48,941 bases of DNA from an uncultured Caulobacterales bacterium (GTDB lineage: Bacteria > Pseudomonadota > Alphaproteobacteria > Caulobacterales > Maricaulaceae). This document shows, piece by piece, positions 22,906-31,178 of the stretch; position 1 is the stretch's first letter, and every line of letters starts with the position of its first letter. Location of the stretch: the NCBI GenBank assembly GCA_937928165.1, contig CALFVT010000019.1, forward strand, positions 1 through 48,941, written 5' to 3'. The notes beneath the pieces are model-generated. The model did no database searches and was not told the DNA's origin. It saw only the letters and a program-made list of their open reading frames with translations. The translations under genes were made by a program, and so were the position numbers.

Positions 22906-23273
22906 TTGGCTTGGGTTTTATGAAAATATAAACTGAGCATTGTAATTATTGGCATGAGGGTAAGTAAAAAAGAGATAAGGAAAGCCCCACTCATTTCAAA
23001 ATTAAAAGTATTTTGTATTTTCGAGAAATAAACACTAATTAAAATTAGAACCGACAAAATGAAGGCTGTTTTTCTTTTCATAAAAGTAAACTTTTTAAAG
23101 TGAATGTGTGCGTATATTCCGTAGATAAAGACATACCATGCAAAAAAATATGGCGAGATTTCAGCTAATAGTACATTTTGAGAATTTTTATAAAGAAGTC
23201 CCATAAAGAAATATATGAAAATTGCTCCAATAAATATTGTGATAACTCCCATGATTTGAAGGTTTTTTCTCAC
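22902..23273 (-). CDS. Hypothetical four-helix membrane protein
   Basis: A 123-aa AT-rich gene. Four hydrophobic segments are at about residues 8-30, 40-58, 66-86 and 95-115, separated by short Lys-rich loops (HFKKFTFMKRK). I recognise no family. The start is GTG 23273, 6 bp after the trhO stop, with GGAAGG inside the end of trhO about 10 nt upstream; ATG 23252 is an alternative. Low GC and Phe/Ile/Lys-rich composition differ sharply from trhO and GST on either side, suggesting insertion into a pre-existing trhO-gst pair. Confidence 0.65.
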   Translation of the reverse strand: MRKNLQIMGVITIFIGAIFIYFFMGLLYKNSQNVLLAEISPYFFAWYVFIYGIYAHIHFKKFTFMKRKTAFILSVLILISVYFSKIQNTFNFEMSGAFLISFLLTLMPIITMLSLYFHKTQAK

Positions 23274-23278
23274 TCTTA

Positions 23279-24190
23279 TTACACCTTCCGCCCAATATGC
23301 ACTTCACCGCGCTGTTTCGCGAGGTCTATTTGCTTTTGCCGCTCGGCAAATCGGGCGCGTTGGTCTTCGCTCATGCGGCTTGCACATCGCGGGCAGGACA
23401 CACCTTTAACATAGAGCGGTGAGGTTTTTTCTTGTTCCGTGATTGGGTAGCGGCAGGCGAAACATTGGTCATAGTCACTTTCCGCGAGGTGGTGGCCGAC
23501 GGCGACGCGCTGGTCGAAAACGAAGCAATCACCCTCCCAAAGGCTGCTATCTTCGGGCTGAGTTTCGAGATATTTTAATATGCCGCCTTTAAGGTGATAG
23601 ACGTCATCAAAGCCGTTTTGCTTCATGAAGGCGCTGGCCTTCTCGCAGCGTATGCCGCCGGTACAAAACATAGCGACTTTGGGCTTGTTCAGGCTCTCGC
23701 GGTTATCCTCCACCCATTGCGGAAATTCGCGAAAGGTCTGAGTGTCGGGATTGACCGCGCCTTTGAATGTGCCGATCTCGACCTCGTAATCATTGCGCGT
23801 ATCAATCAAGATCACATCAGGGTCACTAATCAGGGCGTTCCAATCACTTGGATCAACATAAGTGCCAACAATCTCATTGGGGTTAATCCCGTCCACGCCC
23901 ATGGTCACGATTTCTTTTTTCAGGCGTACTTTCATGCGGTAAAAGGGATTTGTCTCTGCGCGGCTTTCTTTATGCTCAAGCTCCGTAAGGCGTGGGTCGG
24001 CGCGCAGGAAAGCGAGGATATCCGCAATGGCTGCATCTGACCCTGCGATCGTGCCGTTAATGCCCTCATGGGCGAGCAATATCGTCCCCGTCAAGCCGAG
24101 CATATCGCACATGGCCTGCAAAGGCGCCCGCAGGGCTTTGTAATCGGGAAGCGGCGCAAAATGATAAAGGGCCGCAACGCAATAGGTCAT
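23279..24190 (-). CDS. trhO: tRNA uridine(34) hydroxylase TrhO (rhodanese-like, YceA)
   Basis: A 303-aa protein that hydroxylates U34 of certain tRNAs to ho5U in an oxygen-dependent reaction. The N-terminal domain has [16 protein letters not shown] (about residues 36-51) and [16 protein letters not shown]; the rhodanese domain (about 120-215) has [21 protein letters not shown] and the active-site loop [12 protein letters not shown]. The C-terminus has a Cys pair set (QCFACRYPI ... VSCPRCASR) as in family members. It is the first gene of a set with the small membrane protein and the GST. Confidence 0.93.
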   Translation of the reverse strand: MTYCVAALYHFAPLPDYKALRAPLQAMCDMLGLTGTILLAHEGINGTIAGSDAAIADILAFLRADPRLTELEHKESRAETNPFYRMKVRLKKEIVTMGVDGINPNEIVGTYVDPSDWNALISDPDVILIDTRNDYEVEIGTFKGAVNPDTQTFREFPQWVEDNRESLNKPKVAMFCTGGIRCEKASAFMKQNGFDDVYHLKGGILKYLETQPEDSSLWEGDCFVFDQRVAVGHHLAESDYDQCFACRYPITEQEKTSPLYVKGVSCPRCASRMSEDQRARFAERQKQIDLAKQRGEVHIGRKV

Positions 24191-24262
24191 GAAACATCCT
24201 GTCGTAATTTACAGGCCCGTTTAGCCATAAAGCCGCAAGGTTTCAACAGCGGCTTTTTGGCG

Positions 24263-24718
24263 TTAATTGGCGGGAGTGGCCGCAGGGGCCGTCACATCCG
24301 CAATAATAGATTGATAGACGGGGAGCTGTGTGACGAAATTAATCATATTATCCGGCAAGCCTTGTTCTTTCATAAACCCGGTGAGGCTATTGGTAATTAG
24401 GCTCGGGTCGTTACACGTGCGGGCAAGGGTTTTAAGGTCGCGAATCCCGCGCCCATTTTTAACCTCTCGCTCGAGCCGTTTCATAGAGCTTGAAAGCCGA
24501 AGCAGTTGTAGCGGGCCGGGGGTTTTGCCGCGGGCATAGGTTTCGCCGACTTTGCGTAAGGATTTCATCGCGCTGGAGGATGTCCGTTCAATATCATTCA
24601 TGGCGCGCTCTGTGCGCGGCTGTATCCATTCGGCAGTGCAAACTTTCGCCGGGTCTGGCTGCGTCGCACAGGCCAAGAGGATAAACGGGAAAGCTAATAA
24701 GACTAAAGTGAAACGCAT
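24263..24718 (-). CDS. Hypothetical lipoprotein
   Basis: A 151-aa putative lipoprotein with signal MRFTLVLLAFPFILLAC, lipobox LLAC, and the mature start CATQPDPAKVC. The body has a helical stretch and two further Cys residues (about 27 and 101) that may pair. It contains LKTLARTCNDPSLITNSLTGFM and ends in an Ala/Pro/Thr tail. I do not recognise a family. ATG 24718 has AGGAGG at 5-nt spacing, which decides against the longer frame at 24742. It is divergent from the sterol desaturase gene. Confidence 0.75.
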   Translation of the reverse strand: MRFTLVLLAFPFILLACATQPDPAKVCTAEWIQPRTERAMNDIERTSSSAMKSLRKVGETYARGKTPGPLQLLRLSSSMKRLEREVKNGRGIRDLKTLARTCNDPSLITNSLTGFMKEQGLPDNMINFVTQLPVYQSIIADVTAPAATPAN

Positions 24719-24854
24719 ATGAACCTCCTGTATTTGCCGCAATATGGCTGATTTACCCTGTAAAGGCGAGGCGATATCGCAGAAACCTATGCGCCGCGCC
24801 GCCCTGCGTCATTTTTGAAATTGCACAGGCCGTGAATTTGCGCCAAAGCGGGGT

Positions 24855-25607
24855 ATGGACGGATGGCCAATACCCTTGGGGCAAACCCTCATCACTTACC
24901 TCGCTTTCACAGCGATTATTATCCTGCGCTATTTTGCCATTGTCTGGCCGATCCACCACATGCTTTGGCGGCGTGATCCGTCGAAAGTCAAAGCGCGGCG
25001 TCTGTCGAAACGTGAGCCAACGCCGCAGACCATTCGCCATGAAATCACCTTGAGTACACTCTCGGCCTTTATCTATGCCACGCCTGCGGCGGTCGTGCTT
25101 GAAATGTGGAAAGCGGGCGGTACGGCAATGTATAGCGGCGCGGTAGAGGGGCTATGGGGATGGGCTTATCTGGGCGTAAGCGGGTTTTTATTTCTCTTTG
25201 TCCAAGATAGCTATTTTTATTGGACCCACCGCATTATGCACCACAAAAAAATCTTTTCTTGGGCTCATGCAGGGCATCATAAATCCGTACAGCCAACTCC
25301 TTGGGCGAGCTTTTCTTTCGACCCGTTTGAAGCGCTTATCTCGGCCTGGCTCTTGCCTGTTATGGCCCTATTTGTGCCGCTTCATGTGGGTATGGCTTTG
25401 GCACTGCTGATGATTATGACCATCAACGCCGTGTTTAATCATGCGGGCTGGGAAGTTTATCCTGAGCGCTGGGTGAGGGGATGGTATGGCCGCCACATTA
25501 TCACCGCCTCGCATCATAACCTGCATCATACGAAATTCACTGGAAATTACGGGCTGTATTTTCGCTTTTGGGATTATGTCTGCGGCACGGATAAAGGGCA
25601 GGTTTGA
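24855..25607 (+). CDS. Sterol desaturase / fatty acid hydroxylase superfamily protein
   Basis: A 250-aa membrane di-iron enzyme. The histidine boxes are HRIMHH (about residues 125-130), HAGHHK (138-143) and HHNLHHTK (223-230), with an additional His in FNHAGW. Four hydrophobic segments (about 10-30, 70-90, 100-120, 160-190) place the active site on the cytoplasmic side. Substrate could be a sterol, carotenoid or fatty acid; in marine Alphaproteobacteria relatives often act on membrane lipids. ATG 24855 has no strong SD. It is followed by the 55-aa membrane peptide gene. Confidence 0.88.
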   Translation: MDGWPIPLGQTLITYLAFTAIIILRYFAIVWPIHHMLWRRDPSKVKARRLSKREPTPQTIRHEITLSTLSAFIYATPAAVVLEMWKAGGTAMYSGAVEGLWGWAYLGVSGFLFLFVQDSYFYWTHRIMHHKKIFSWAHAGHHKSVQPTPWASFSFDPFEALISAWLLPVMALFVPLHVGMALALLMIMTINAVFNHAGWEVYPERWVRGWYGRHIITASHHNLHHTKFTGNYGLYFRFWDYVCGTDKGQV

Positions 25608-25687
25608 ATAAGTTGATTAGCTTATTAATGCTTGATCTGTCATAATCCATTTGAGGAATTAATGACAGCAGAGCCGAAAAGCACATC

Positions 25688-25855
25688 ATGAAATTATTAA
25701 ATATATTTGCCGCTATTTTTCTATTGCCGGGCACCCTTGTCTTGAAAGCACTCAATATCTCCGTAGAAAGCGACGGCGGCGTATTTCGCTCTCTGATTAA
25801 TATGATCTTTTGGGGCGTCGTGGCGGTAATGGTTTCAATTCCATTTTTGTTTTAA
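25688..25855 (+). CDS. Small membrane protein, 55 aa
   Basis: An ORF found by reading the gap: MKLLNIFAAIFLLPGTLVLKALNI, a polar middle SVESDGG, then a second hydrophobic segment MIFWGVVAVMVSIPFLF. Two transmembrane helices are predicted (about residues 4-20 and 38-55). The stop at 25853-25855 is 5 bp before the truncated haemoglobin start. The SD is weak. The clean amphipathic layout and packing between two genes support it, although no family is recognised and a chance ORF is possible. Confidence 0.6.
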   Translation: MKLLNIFAAIFLLPGTLVLKALNISVESDGGVFRSLINMIFWGVVAVMVSIPFLF

Positions 25856-25860
25856 ATATT

Positions 25861-26301
25861 ATGTCTGTTTTAAATGAAGTGCCTGACCCTATAACGCGGG
25901 AAGATATAAAACAGATTGTTGATAAGTTTTACGGAGCGGTGAGAGCGGATGAGCTCCTCGCGCCCATATTCGCCGCTAAGATCGGCCCGAATGATTGGGA
26001 ACATCATATAGCGCATATTACGGAATTTTGGTGCTCTATCTTTCTTAAAACGAACGGGTTTGAAGGCAATCCTATGCGTAAACATTTTGCCCTTAATGGT
26101 TTAACTCCCGCACATTTTGACCGTTGGCTATCTTTATTTAATGCTACGGCTAATGATGTATTAGATCCGCAGAAAGCCGAGGCTATATACGAGATGGCGC
26201 AGAGAATTGGCCAAAGCTTTCAAATGGGCCTCGCTTTTCATTATGATAATATCGGCCCCAAAGATCACCCGTTTAAGCCCTTTGGTTTGCGTCAGCGTTA
26301 G
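25861..26301 (+). CDS. Group III truncated haemoglobin
   Basis: A 146-aa haem protein of the 2-on-2 globin fold, group III (the Campylobacter Ctb type), linked to NO or O2 handling. The proximal His lies in MRKHFAL (about residue 78), the segment FYGAVRADELLAPIF is the A/B-helix region, and HHIAHITEFWCSIFL carries the group III CD/E region with its Trp. Start ATG 25861 gives MSVLNEVPDP; the longer frame from 25810 lies inside the small membrane gene. It is 5 bp after that gene and probably cotranscribed. Confidence 0.9.
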   Translation: MSVLNEVPDPITREDIKQIVDKFYGAVRADELLAPIFAAKIGPNDWEHHIAHITEFWCSIFLKTNGFEGNPMRKHFALNGLTPAHFDRWLSLFNATANDVLDPQKAEAIYEMAQRIGQSFQMGLAFHYDNIGPKDHPFKPFGLRQR

Positions 26302-26315
26302 CCGCGCTTTTCACT

Positions 26316-29153
26316 CTACCCAAAGGCGTCATAATGATGGGTGATTGCGACAGTGATTTGCCGCACGAGCTCTGAGGCGCGCTCAAGGGGCTTTATGATG
26401 GTCTCTGATATATGCAGAAAGCCGCCGGGATTTGCGGCGGGAATATCCGTTTTCTCCGCGAGGTCTTCGGTCCATGTCAGGGCGGCACGGCTTTCTGGGT
26501 AGCGCTCTTTTAGATCACTTAAAATGCCGTCGATTTGGAACGTTTGTAGCCGCTTGAGCGTGTGAAGCTGCGATGTGGGTTCATCACTTGCGGCGGGTAG
26601 GTCGGTCGCAATAATCATCATCTTCATAATCACCGCAAGGCGCAGGGCATGCAAGATTTGCAAAGTATCAATATCGTCAAATTTGGCGGTATTATCTGCG
26701 CGCTGAAAGGCCCGGACGCTATGGAAGACATCCATGCGCAGACGGTTGGTTAAATCCATAATTTGCGAGCGCCACGGTAGAGCCTTGAGGGTTTCGGCTA
26801 CTTTCAGGCTGCGCTGCGCAAGATGTGGTTCATTACCCGATAGGGCGCGGCTGACCCAAAACCCGGGGTCAAATAACCGCCCATATGCGGTGAGGATAGA
26901 CAGATTTGTCCGCTGCATGGTGATTTGGACAAGCCCAAAAATACTGCGCGCGCGTGCGGATGTATTTAGTAGGTTTTCAAATTTCTCGCAGTCAATCATG
27001 GCTGCGCGGCCAACGCCGTAAAAGATATTGGCGGGGCTGCCGAATTGCTGTAAAATCGCATTATGGGGAATGGCCCGTAATTGCCGCGGGTTAAAGGTGT
27101 TGTCACCAGATTTTGCCCTCTTTGCCGCGCGGGAGCCTGTTGGGATAAGCATGTTTTGCCCGAACCCGCCTAAGACAGAAACGTAATTCGGATCGTCATA
27201 AAGACTTTCTTGCTCCGCCGTGAGGGTTCTAAATACATCCCATGAGAAGTCTTTTTCTTGATAGAATATATCGTCCTCGGCGGCGCTGCGGTCTGCGTTG
27301 CGCGCTAAAATAAGCGAGGCGACACTGGCCTGTGCGAGGGCGGGGGTTTGGAACCACATAAACCCGTCTCCGCCTTGGAAACTGGTTTCATAGCAGACAT
27401 GAAGCCCGCGCTTTTCAAATTGATGTATGGCCCAAGGGCTCATGGCGTAATCAACCCGCTCTTGAATGCTTCCGGGATGCCCCCCGCGCCCCAAGCCTTC
27501 GCCGTGGGTATTAAAAATTAAGGCGGTGACATTTTTAATCCCGCATTTATCCATAGCGCGGGCAAAATGCGAATGTAGCCGCTCTATCGCGAGAGTTGCA
27601 GGGATTTGGCCCATAAAGCGCCCCGCATCGGAAAATCCAGTCTGTATGGCAAAGACGCCGCGCTCGGTGACATAATCCCGGTAAACGTCATTAGAGAGCA
27701 TTTTTTCAATAATGCGCCCGCCATTATTCAGCGCCGAGGCGGTCTCAAACAGGGGCGAAATATCCATATGTTTATCAACGCCGTAAAGACGGGCGAGATA
27801 AAGCATACCCAGCGGAATCAGGCTGTCTTCACATTCGGCAATCAAAAAGCGTATCGGCGTTGTGTCGTCGATATATTTATGGATTTGCGCCGTTAAGATC
27901 ATTTGTTGATGAGCAGTGGATTTTTCAAGGGCAAGGGAGGCGAAATTCACCGGCTGCGGTTTAACGTCTTGGGTGAGTTTTGAGGCCCGCATTAAAAGCG
28001 TGCGGCTATCGGAACTATCTTCGCTCATGCCAAAGACGGTTTTAAGGGCGCTAACCACATGGCGAGAATTTAGCCGGAAATGAATGCGCGAAGTCCCAAG
28101 GCCAAAGGCGCGCATATCCGCTTTCAGGCAGATTAGCTCTGTTTGCAGGGCCGCATCATCAGCTTTTATGAGAATTTGGTCGATAAGCTCTATGGCGGCG
28201 TCAAGATTTAAAAACCGCCGCGTAGAACTGCGAGTTAGATTATTGGCGGCGGCGACAAGATTTTCAGGATTGGACAAATCTTCGTTGAAAAGCGCTAAAT
28301 CCCGTGCGGCGCTTTCTTGGGCGTCGCAGAGTTTGTCAATCAGCGTCTTGAGCGTTTTATGGGCAGCATGATTTGCGTCGATTGCTTGGACAAGTTCGCG
28401 GGTGCGGCTGTGGTAGCGGACAAGCTGGCTAAATTTTTCACGCAACCTTAGACGCATGGCATCGGCCCAGCTTATATCCGTGCGTCCGTCAATATCATAG
28501 CCGACCCAGCTATAGACATGGAGGAGCTGCGGGGATAGATCAGTCCATTGATCGGGAAAGGCTTCACGGGCGACCGTCAATATGGTCTTATGAACACTGC
28601 GGATCGCGGTTTGGATACGCTCTATTGCGGCCTGTGCGTCTTCATGTTCTTCGGTTAAACTCGGCGCGCGGCGGGGTAGATAGGGCAGGGTTTTCAGGGT
28701 TTCAATGTTATCTGCCGCATTATCTACGCCCTTAGACGCAATGCCGCCAAGACAGTCACGAATCTGCCGTGATAATGAAAATGTTGGATGGGCCGTGAGG
28801 ACAAGCCCTTGGCCCGGAGTTTCCAGCCAGAGCTTAAACCCATTAAAGCCAAGCTTGGCTTTTGTTTTTGCGGTAGACTTTATCTCGCCTAAAACATCAT
28901 GACCAGCAGAGAGTCCCGCCCGGGCTCCAAGGCGCTCGGCGCGCTCTATAGCGGCTTTGTCAGAAATCGTTTTAACAAAGCTTTCGATATTACGAAAGGC
29001 GATCTCCCGGTCTTCAACTTGGCGGGATATATCATAGGCTAAAAGTTTAACCGGATTGGTCTGCGGGTCTTGGGAGGCACGGGCAATATGAGCGCCAAGG
29101 CGCTCATTTAAATAATCCCGTAAAGCCTCGTCTGTTAATCGGCGAGCGATAAT
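26316..29153 (-). CDS. ppc: Phosphoenolpyruvate carboxylase, divergent, ATT start proposed
   Basis: The open frame codes for about 945 aa, the normal PEPC length, yet it has no ATG, GTG or TTG before codon 192 (TTG 28580). I place the start at ATT 29153 because AAAGGGGA lies 5 nt upstream and the next residues (ARRLTDEALRDYLNERLG) begin the protein. PEPC features: LTAHPT (His at about 122, as E. coli H138), RAFGLGTSRIHFRLNSRH (the R396 region) and LGRGGHP (R587). Two other sites differ: GYSDSAKDAG reads GFSDAGRFMG (K546 to Arg), and HGRGG reads HGEG (R581 to Glu). It replenishes oxaloacetate if active. It follows gap by 21 bp in the same frame. Confidence 0.82.
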   Translation of the reverse strand: MIARRLTDEALRDYLNERLGAHIARASQDPQTNPVKLLAYDISRQVEDREIAFRNIESFVKTISDKAAIERAERLGARAGLSAGHDVLGEIKSTAKTKAKLGFNGFKLWLETPGQGLVLTAHPTFSLSRQIRDCLGGIASKGVDNAADNIETLKTLPYLPRRAPSLTEEHEDAQAAIERIQTAIRSVHKTILTVAREAFPDQWTDLSPQLLHVYSWVGYDIDGRTDISWADAMRLRLREKFSQLVRYHSRTRELVQAIDANHAAHKTLKTLIDKLCDAQESAARDLALFNEDLSNPENLVAAANNLTRSSTRRFLNLDAAIELIDQILIKADDAALQTELICLKADMRAFGLGTSRIHFRLNSRHVVSALKTVFGMSEDSSDSRTLLMRASKLTQDVKPQPVNFASLALEKSTAHQQMILTAQIHKYIDDTTPIRFLIAECEDSLIPLGMLYLARLYGVDKHMDISPLFETASALNNGGRIIEKMLSNDVYRDYVTERGVFAIQTGFSDAGRFMGQIPATLAIERLHSHFARAMDKCGIKNVTALIFNTHGEGLGRGGHPGSIQERVDYAMSPWAIHQFEKRGLHVCYETSFQGGDGFMWFQTPALAQASVASLILARNADRSAAEDDIFYQEKDFSWDVFRTLTAEQESLYDDPNYVSVLGGFGQNMLIPTGSRAAKRAKSGDNTFNPRQLRAIPHNAILQQFGSPANIFYGVGRAAMIDCEKFENLLNTSARARSIFGLVQITMQRTNLSILTAYGRLFDPGFWVSRALSGNEPHLAQRSLKVAETLKALPWRSQIMDLTNRLRMDVFHSVRAFQRADNTAKFDDIDTLQILHALRLAVIMKMMIIATDLPAASDEPTSQLHTLKRLQTFQIDGILSDLKERYPESRAALTWTEDLAEKTDIPAANPGGFLHISETIIKPLERASELVRQITVAITHHYDAFG

Positions 29154-29174
29154 TTTGTCCCCTTTACTGGGCGT

Positions 29175-30182
29175 TTAAAGCAGGCTTGCCATGACGGCAG
29201 CTGTATCAAGCATACGGTTCGAAAAACCCCATTCATTATCATACCATGACAAAACGCGGGCAAGGTGGCCGTCAATTACAACCGTCTCGTTGGTCATCAA
29301 GCTAGAGGAATGGGGATCATGATTAAAATCAATCGAGACGGTGGGCTCATCAATTATTTGCAAAACTCCCTTTAGCTCAGCCGATGCGGCGGCGCGAAAC
29401 GCTTCATGAATAGCTTCAACACTTGCTGCCTTGGTGAGATTCACATTCAGATCAACCACAGAAACATTGGGCGTAGGCACGCGAATGGCTTTCCCGTGAA
29501 GTTTGCCATTAAGCTCTGGCATAACAAGGCCAATGGCTTTTGCCGCGCCGGTGGATGTCGGCACCATAGAGAGAGCCGCAGCACGGCCCCGGTTAAGGTT
29601 TTTATGAACGCCGTCCAGTGTTGGCTGATCGCCCGTATAGGCGTGCACCGTCGTCATAAACCCGTTTTCAATACCAAATGTTTCATGTAAAATTTTCGCC
29701 ATAGGAGCAAGGGCATTTGTTGTGCATGAACCATTCGAGACAATGATGTCGTCTTTGGTAATGCTGTTATGGTTCACGCCGTAAACAATAGTTTTATCTG
29801 TTCCTGTGCCGGGAGCCGAAACAAGAACGCGCTTTGCACCGGCAGCTAAATGGCCTGCGGCTTTGTCGCGGGCGGTAAACATACCCGTACATTCAAGTAC
29901 GATATCAACGCCGTTATCACCCCAGCTTTGATCCTCAAGATTGCGAATAGCTGTAACTTCAATAGGGCCTTTCCCAATATCTATGGTATTATCCGTATGG
30001 GTGATTATGCCCGGAAAGCGCCCATGCACCGAGTCATATTTAAGCAAATGCGCGAGATTGGCCGTTGGGGCTAAGTCATTAATCGCAACGACCTCTAAGT
30101 TTGTATGACCGCTTTCATGAAGGGCGCGTAAAATATTGCGGCCGATACGTCCAAATCCGTTAATTGCAAGGCGTGTTGTCAT
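29175..30182 (-). CDS. gap: Type I glyceraldehyde-3-phosphate dehydrogenase
   Basis: A 335-aa glycolytic/gluconeogenic enzyme. Rossmann motif NGFGRIGRNILRA; Asp in AINDLAPTANLAHLLKYDSVHG points to NAD use; active site SNGSCTTNALAPMAKIL with the catalytic Cys, and the His in the TTVHAYTGDQ segment. WYDNEWGFSNRM closes the C-terminus. ATG 30182 has GAGGAA about 5 nt upstream. A promoter with a palindrome lies just upstream (30230-30258). It is cotranscribed with ppc, tying lower glycolysis to anaplerosis. Confidence 0.96.
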   Translation of the reverse strand: MTTRLAINGFGRIGRNILRALHESGHTNLEVVAINDLAPTANLAHLLKYDSVHGRFPGIITHTDNTIDIGKGPIEVTAIRNLEDQSWGDNGVDIVLECTGMFTARDKAAGHLAAGAKRVLVSAPGTGTDKTIVYGVNHNSITKDDIIVSNGSCTTNALAPMAKILHETFGIENGFMTTVHAYTGDQPTLDGVHKNLNRGRAAALSMVPTSTGAAKAIGLVMPELNGKLHGKAIRVPTPNVSVVDLNVNLTKAASVEAIHEAFRAAASAELKGVLQIIDEPTVSIDFNHDPHSSSLMTNETVVIDGHLARVLSWYDNEWGFSNRMLDTAAVMASLL

Positions 30183-30229
30183 TGTGTTCCTCTATCTTTA
30201 ATCTCATAGATGATCTTAGGCTTCAATAT

Positions 30230-30258
30230 ATTCTATTGACAGCGCTGTCATTTTGCAA
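30230..30258 (-). promoter_or_regulatory. gap-ppc promoter with 14-bp palindrome in the spacer
   Basis: On the minus strand TTGCAA (30258-30253) and TAGAAT (30235-30230) are spaced 17 bp, close to consensus -35 and -10. The spacer holds a perfect palindrome, TGACAGCGCTGTCA (30237-30250), with a central CG as in LacI-family operators. Binding there would block RNA polymerase. A LacI-type sugar-responsive repressor is inferred; no such regulator is in the window. Confidence 0.7.
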
Positions 30259-30353
30259 GGGTTCTCTTATATTTTATATTCTTTGTTTTTTAAATTTATG
30301 AAGTTTTTTCATAATTTTCCAAGCCAAAAAGCAATATGGTGCGTATTCAGTTT

Positions 30354-31178
30354 ATGTCTTTTAAAGAAAAAACAAATACGCATATTAAATATGTCCCTGT
30401 CACCGTTGATCGTCAAGGCTTGCGCAGTGACCATCTTGCAGCCGTGCAGCGGCTCTCTCCATGGGCCAAAGGGGACGCCTCTTTGGTTAGCGGCGGTAAA
30501 CGCTCTGCGGAGGCAAAATTATCGAGGGTCAATGCAGGGCGCTATATGCGAACGCGCAATCATCTTGACGGTGCGGTGACGGAATTATCCCCTTTTATCC
30601 GCCACGGGGTTATAAGTTTGAACCGCGTTCGAAATTTTGCTCTAAGTTGTTCAACTGTTTCCGATAGCGAAAAACTCATTCAGCAATTAGCATGGCGTGA
30701 TTATTGGCAACGCCTTTATGAAGCAGACCCCGGCATTATCTGGCGGGATGCGGAAGATTATAAAACGGGCTTTACGGCTAATGATTATGCGGATGATCTA
30801 CCGCAAGATATTTTACGCGGCGAAACGGGCGTCGCCTGTATGGATCAATTTATCCATGTGCTGACTGAAAATGGAACCTTGCATAATCACGCGCGGCTTT
30901 ATCTTGCGGGGTATATTTGTCATTGGCGGCGTATTAAATGGCAAGCTGGTGCGCGGTGGTTTCTTGAGCATCTTTTAGACGGTGATCCTGCGAGCAATAA
31001 TTTATCTTGGCAGTGGGTTGCCAGTACTTTCTCTCATAAACCTTATTATTTTAATCTTGAAAATATTGATAAATTTACGGGCGTGTCGATCAATACATTG
31101 CCCCAAGACAATGAAGCCTTAATTGGGAATTATGAAGATATATATGCGAAACTCTTTCCGAGGCTTGATCCGAAATGA
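30354..31178 (+). CDS. Stand-alone FAD-binding (C-terminal) domain of photolyase/cryptochrome
   Basis: A 274-aa protein matching only the FAD-binding half of the photolyase family (PF03441-like), with no N-terminal Rossmann half. Family segments: ELSPFIRHGVISL, QLAWRDYWQRLY, GETGVACMDQFIHVL, GTLHNHARLYLAGYI, KWQAGARWFLEHLLDGDPASNNLSWQWVAST. The NN and WQW residues around the flavin match E. coli PhrB (proximal W382). The middle Trp equivalent (W359) is also kept in IKWQAG, but the distal W306 position (GWMHN) is Thr (GTLHN). Start ATG 30354 or 30336; neither has a good SD. Its end overlaps the Rossmann-half gene as ATGA. Confidence 0.85.
   Translation: MSFKEKTNTHIKYVPVTVDRQGLRSDHLAAVQRLSPWAKGDASLVSGGKRSAEAKLSRVNAGRYMRTRNHLDGAVTELSPFIRHGVISLNRVRNFALSCSTVSDSEKLIQQLAWRDYWQRLYEADPGIIWRDAEDYKTGFTANDYADDLPQDILRGETGVACMDQFIHVLTENGTLHNHARLYLAGYICHWRRIKWQAGARWFLEHLLDGDPASNNLSWQWVASTFSHKPYYFNLENIDKFTGVSINTLPQDNEALIGNYEDIYAKLFPRLDPK

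Noticed and set aside
26316-30182. GAPDH-PEPC fusion by stop-codon readthrough, since gap and ppc share a frame
   Set aside because: The gap stop is TAA in a plain context with an SD for ppc after it; a separate ATT start is the simpler reading. Sharing a frame has a one-in-three chance.
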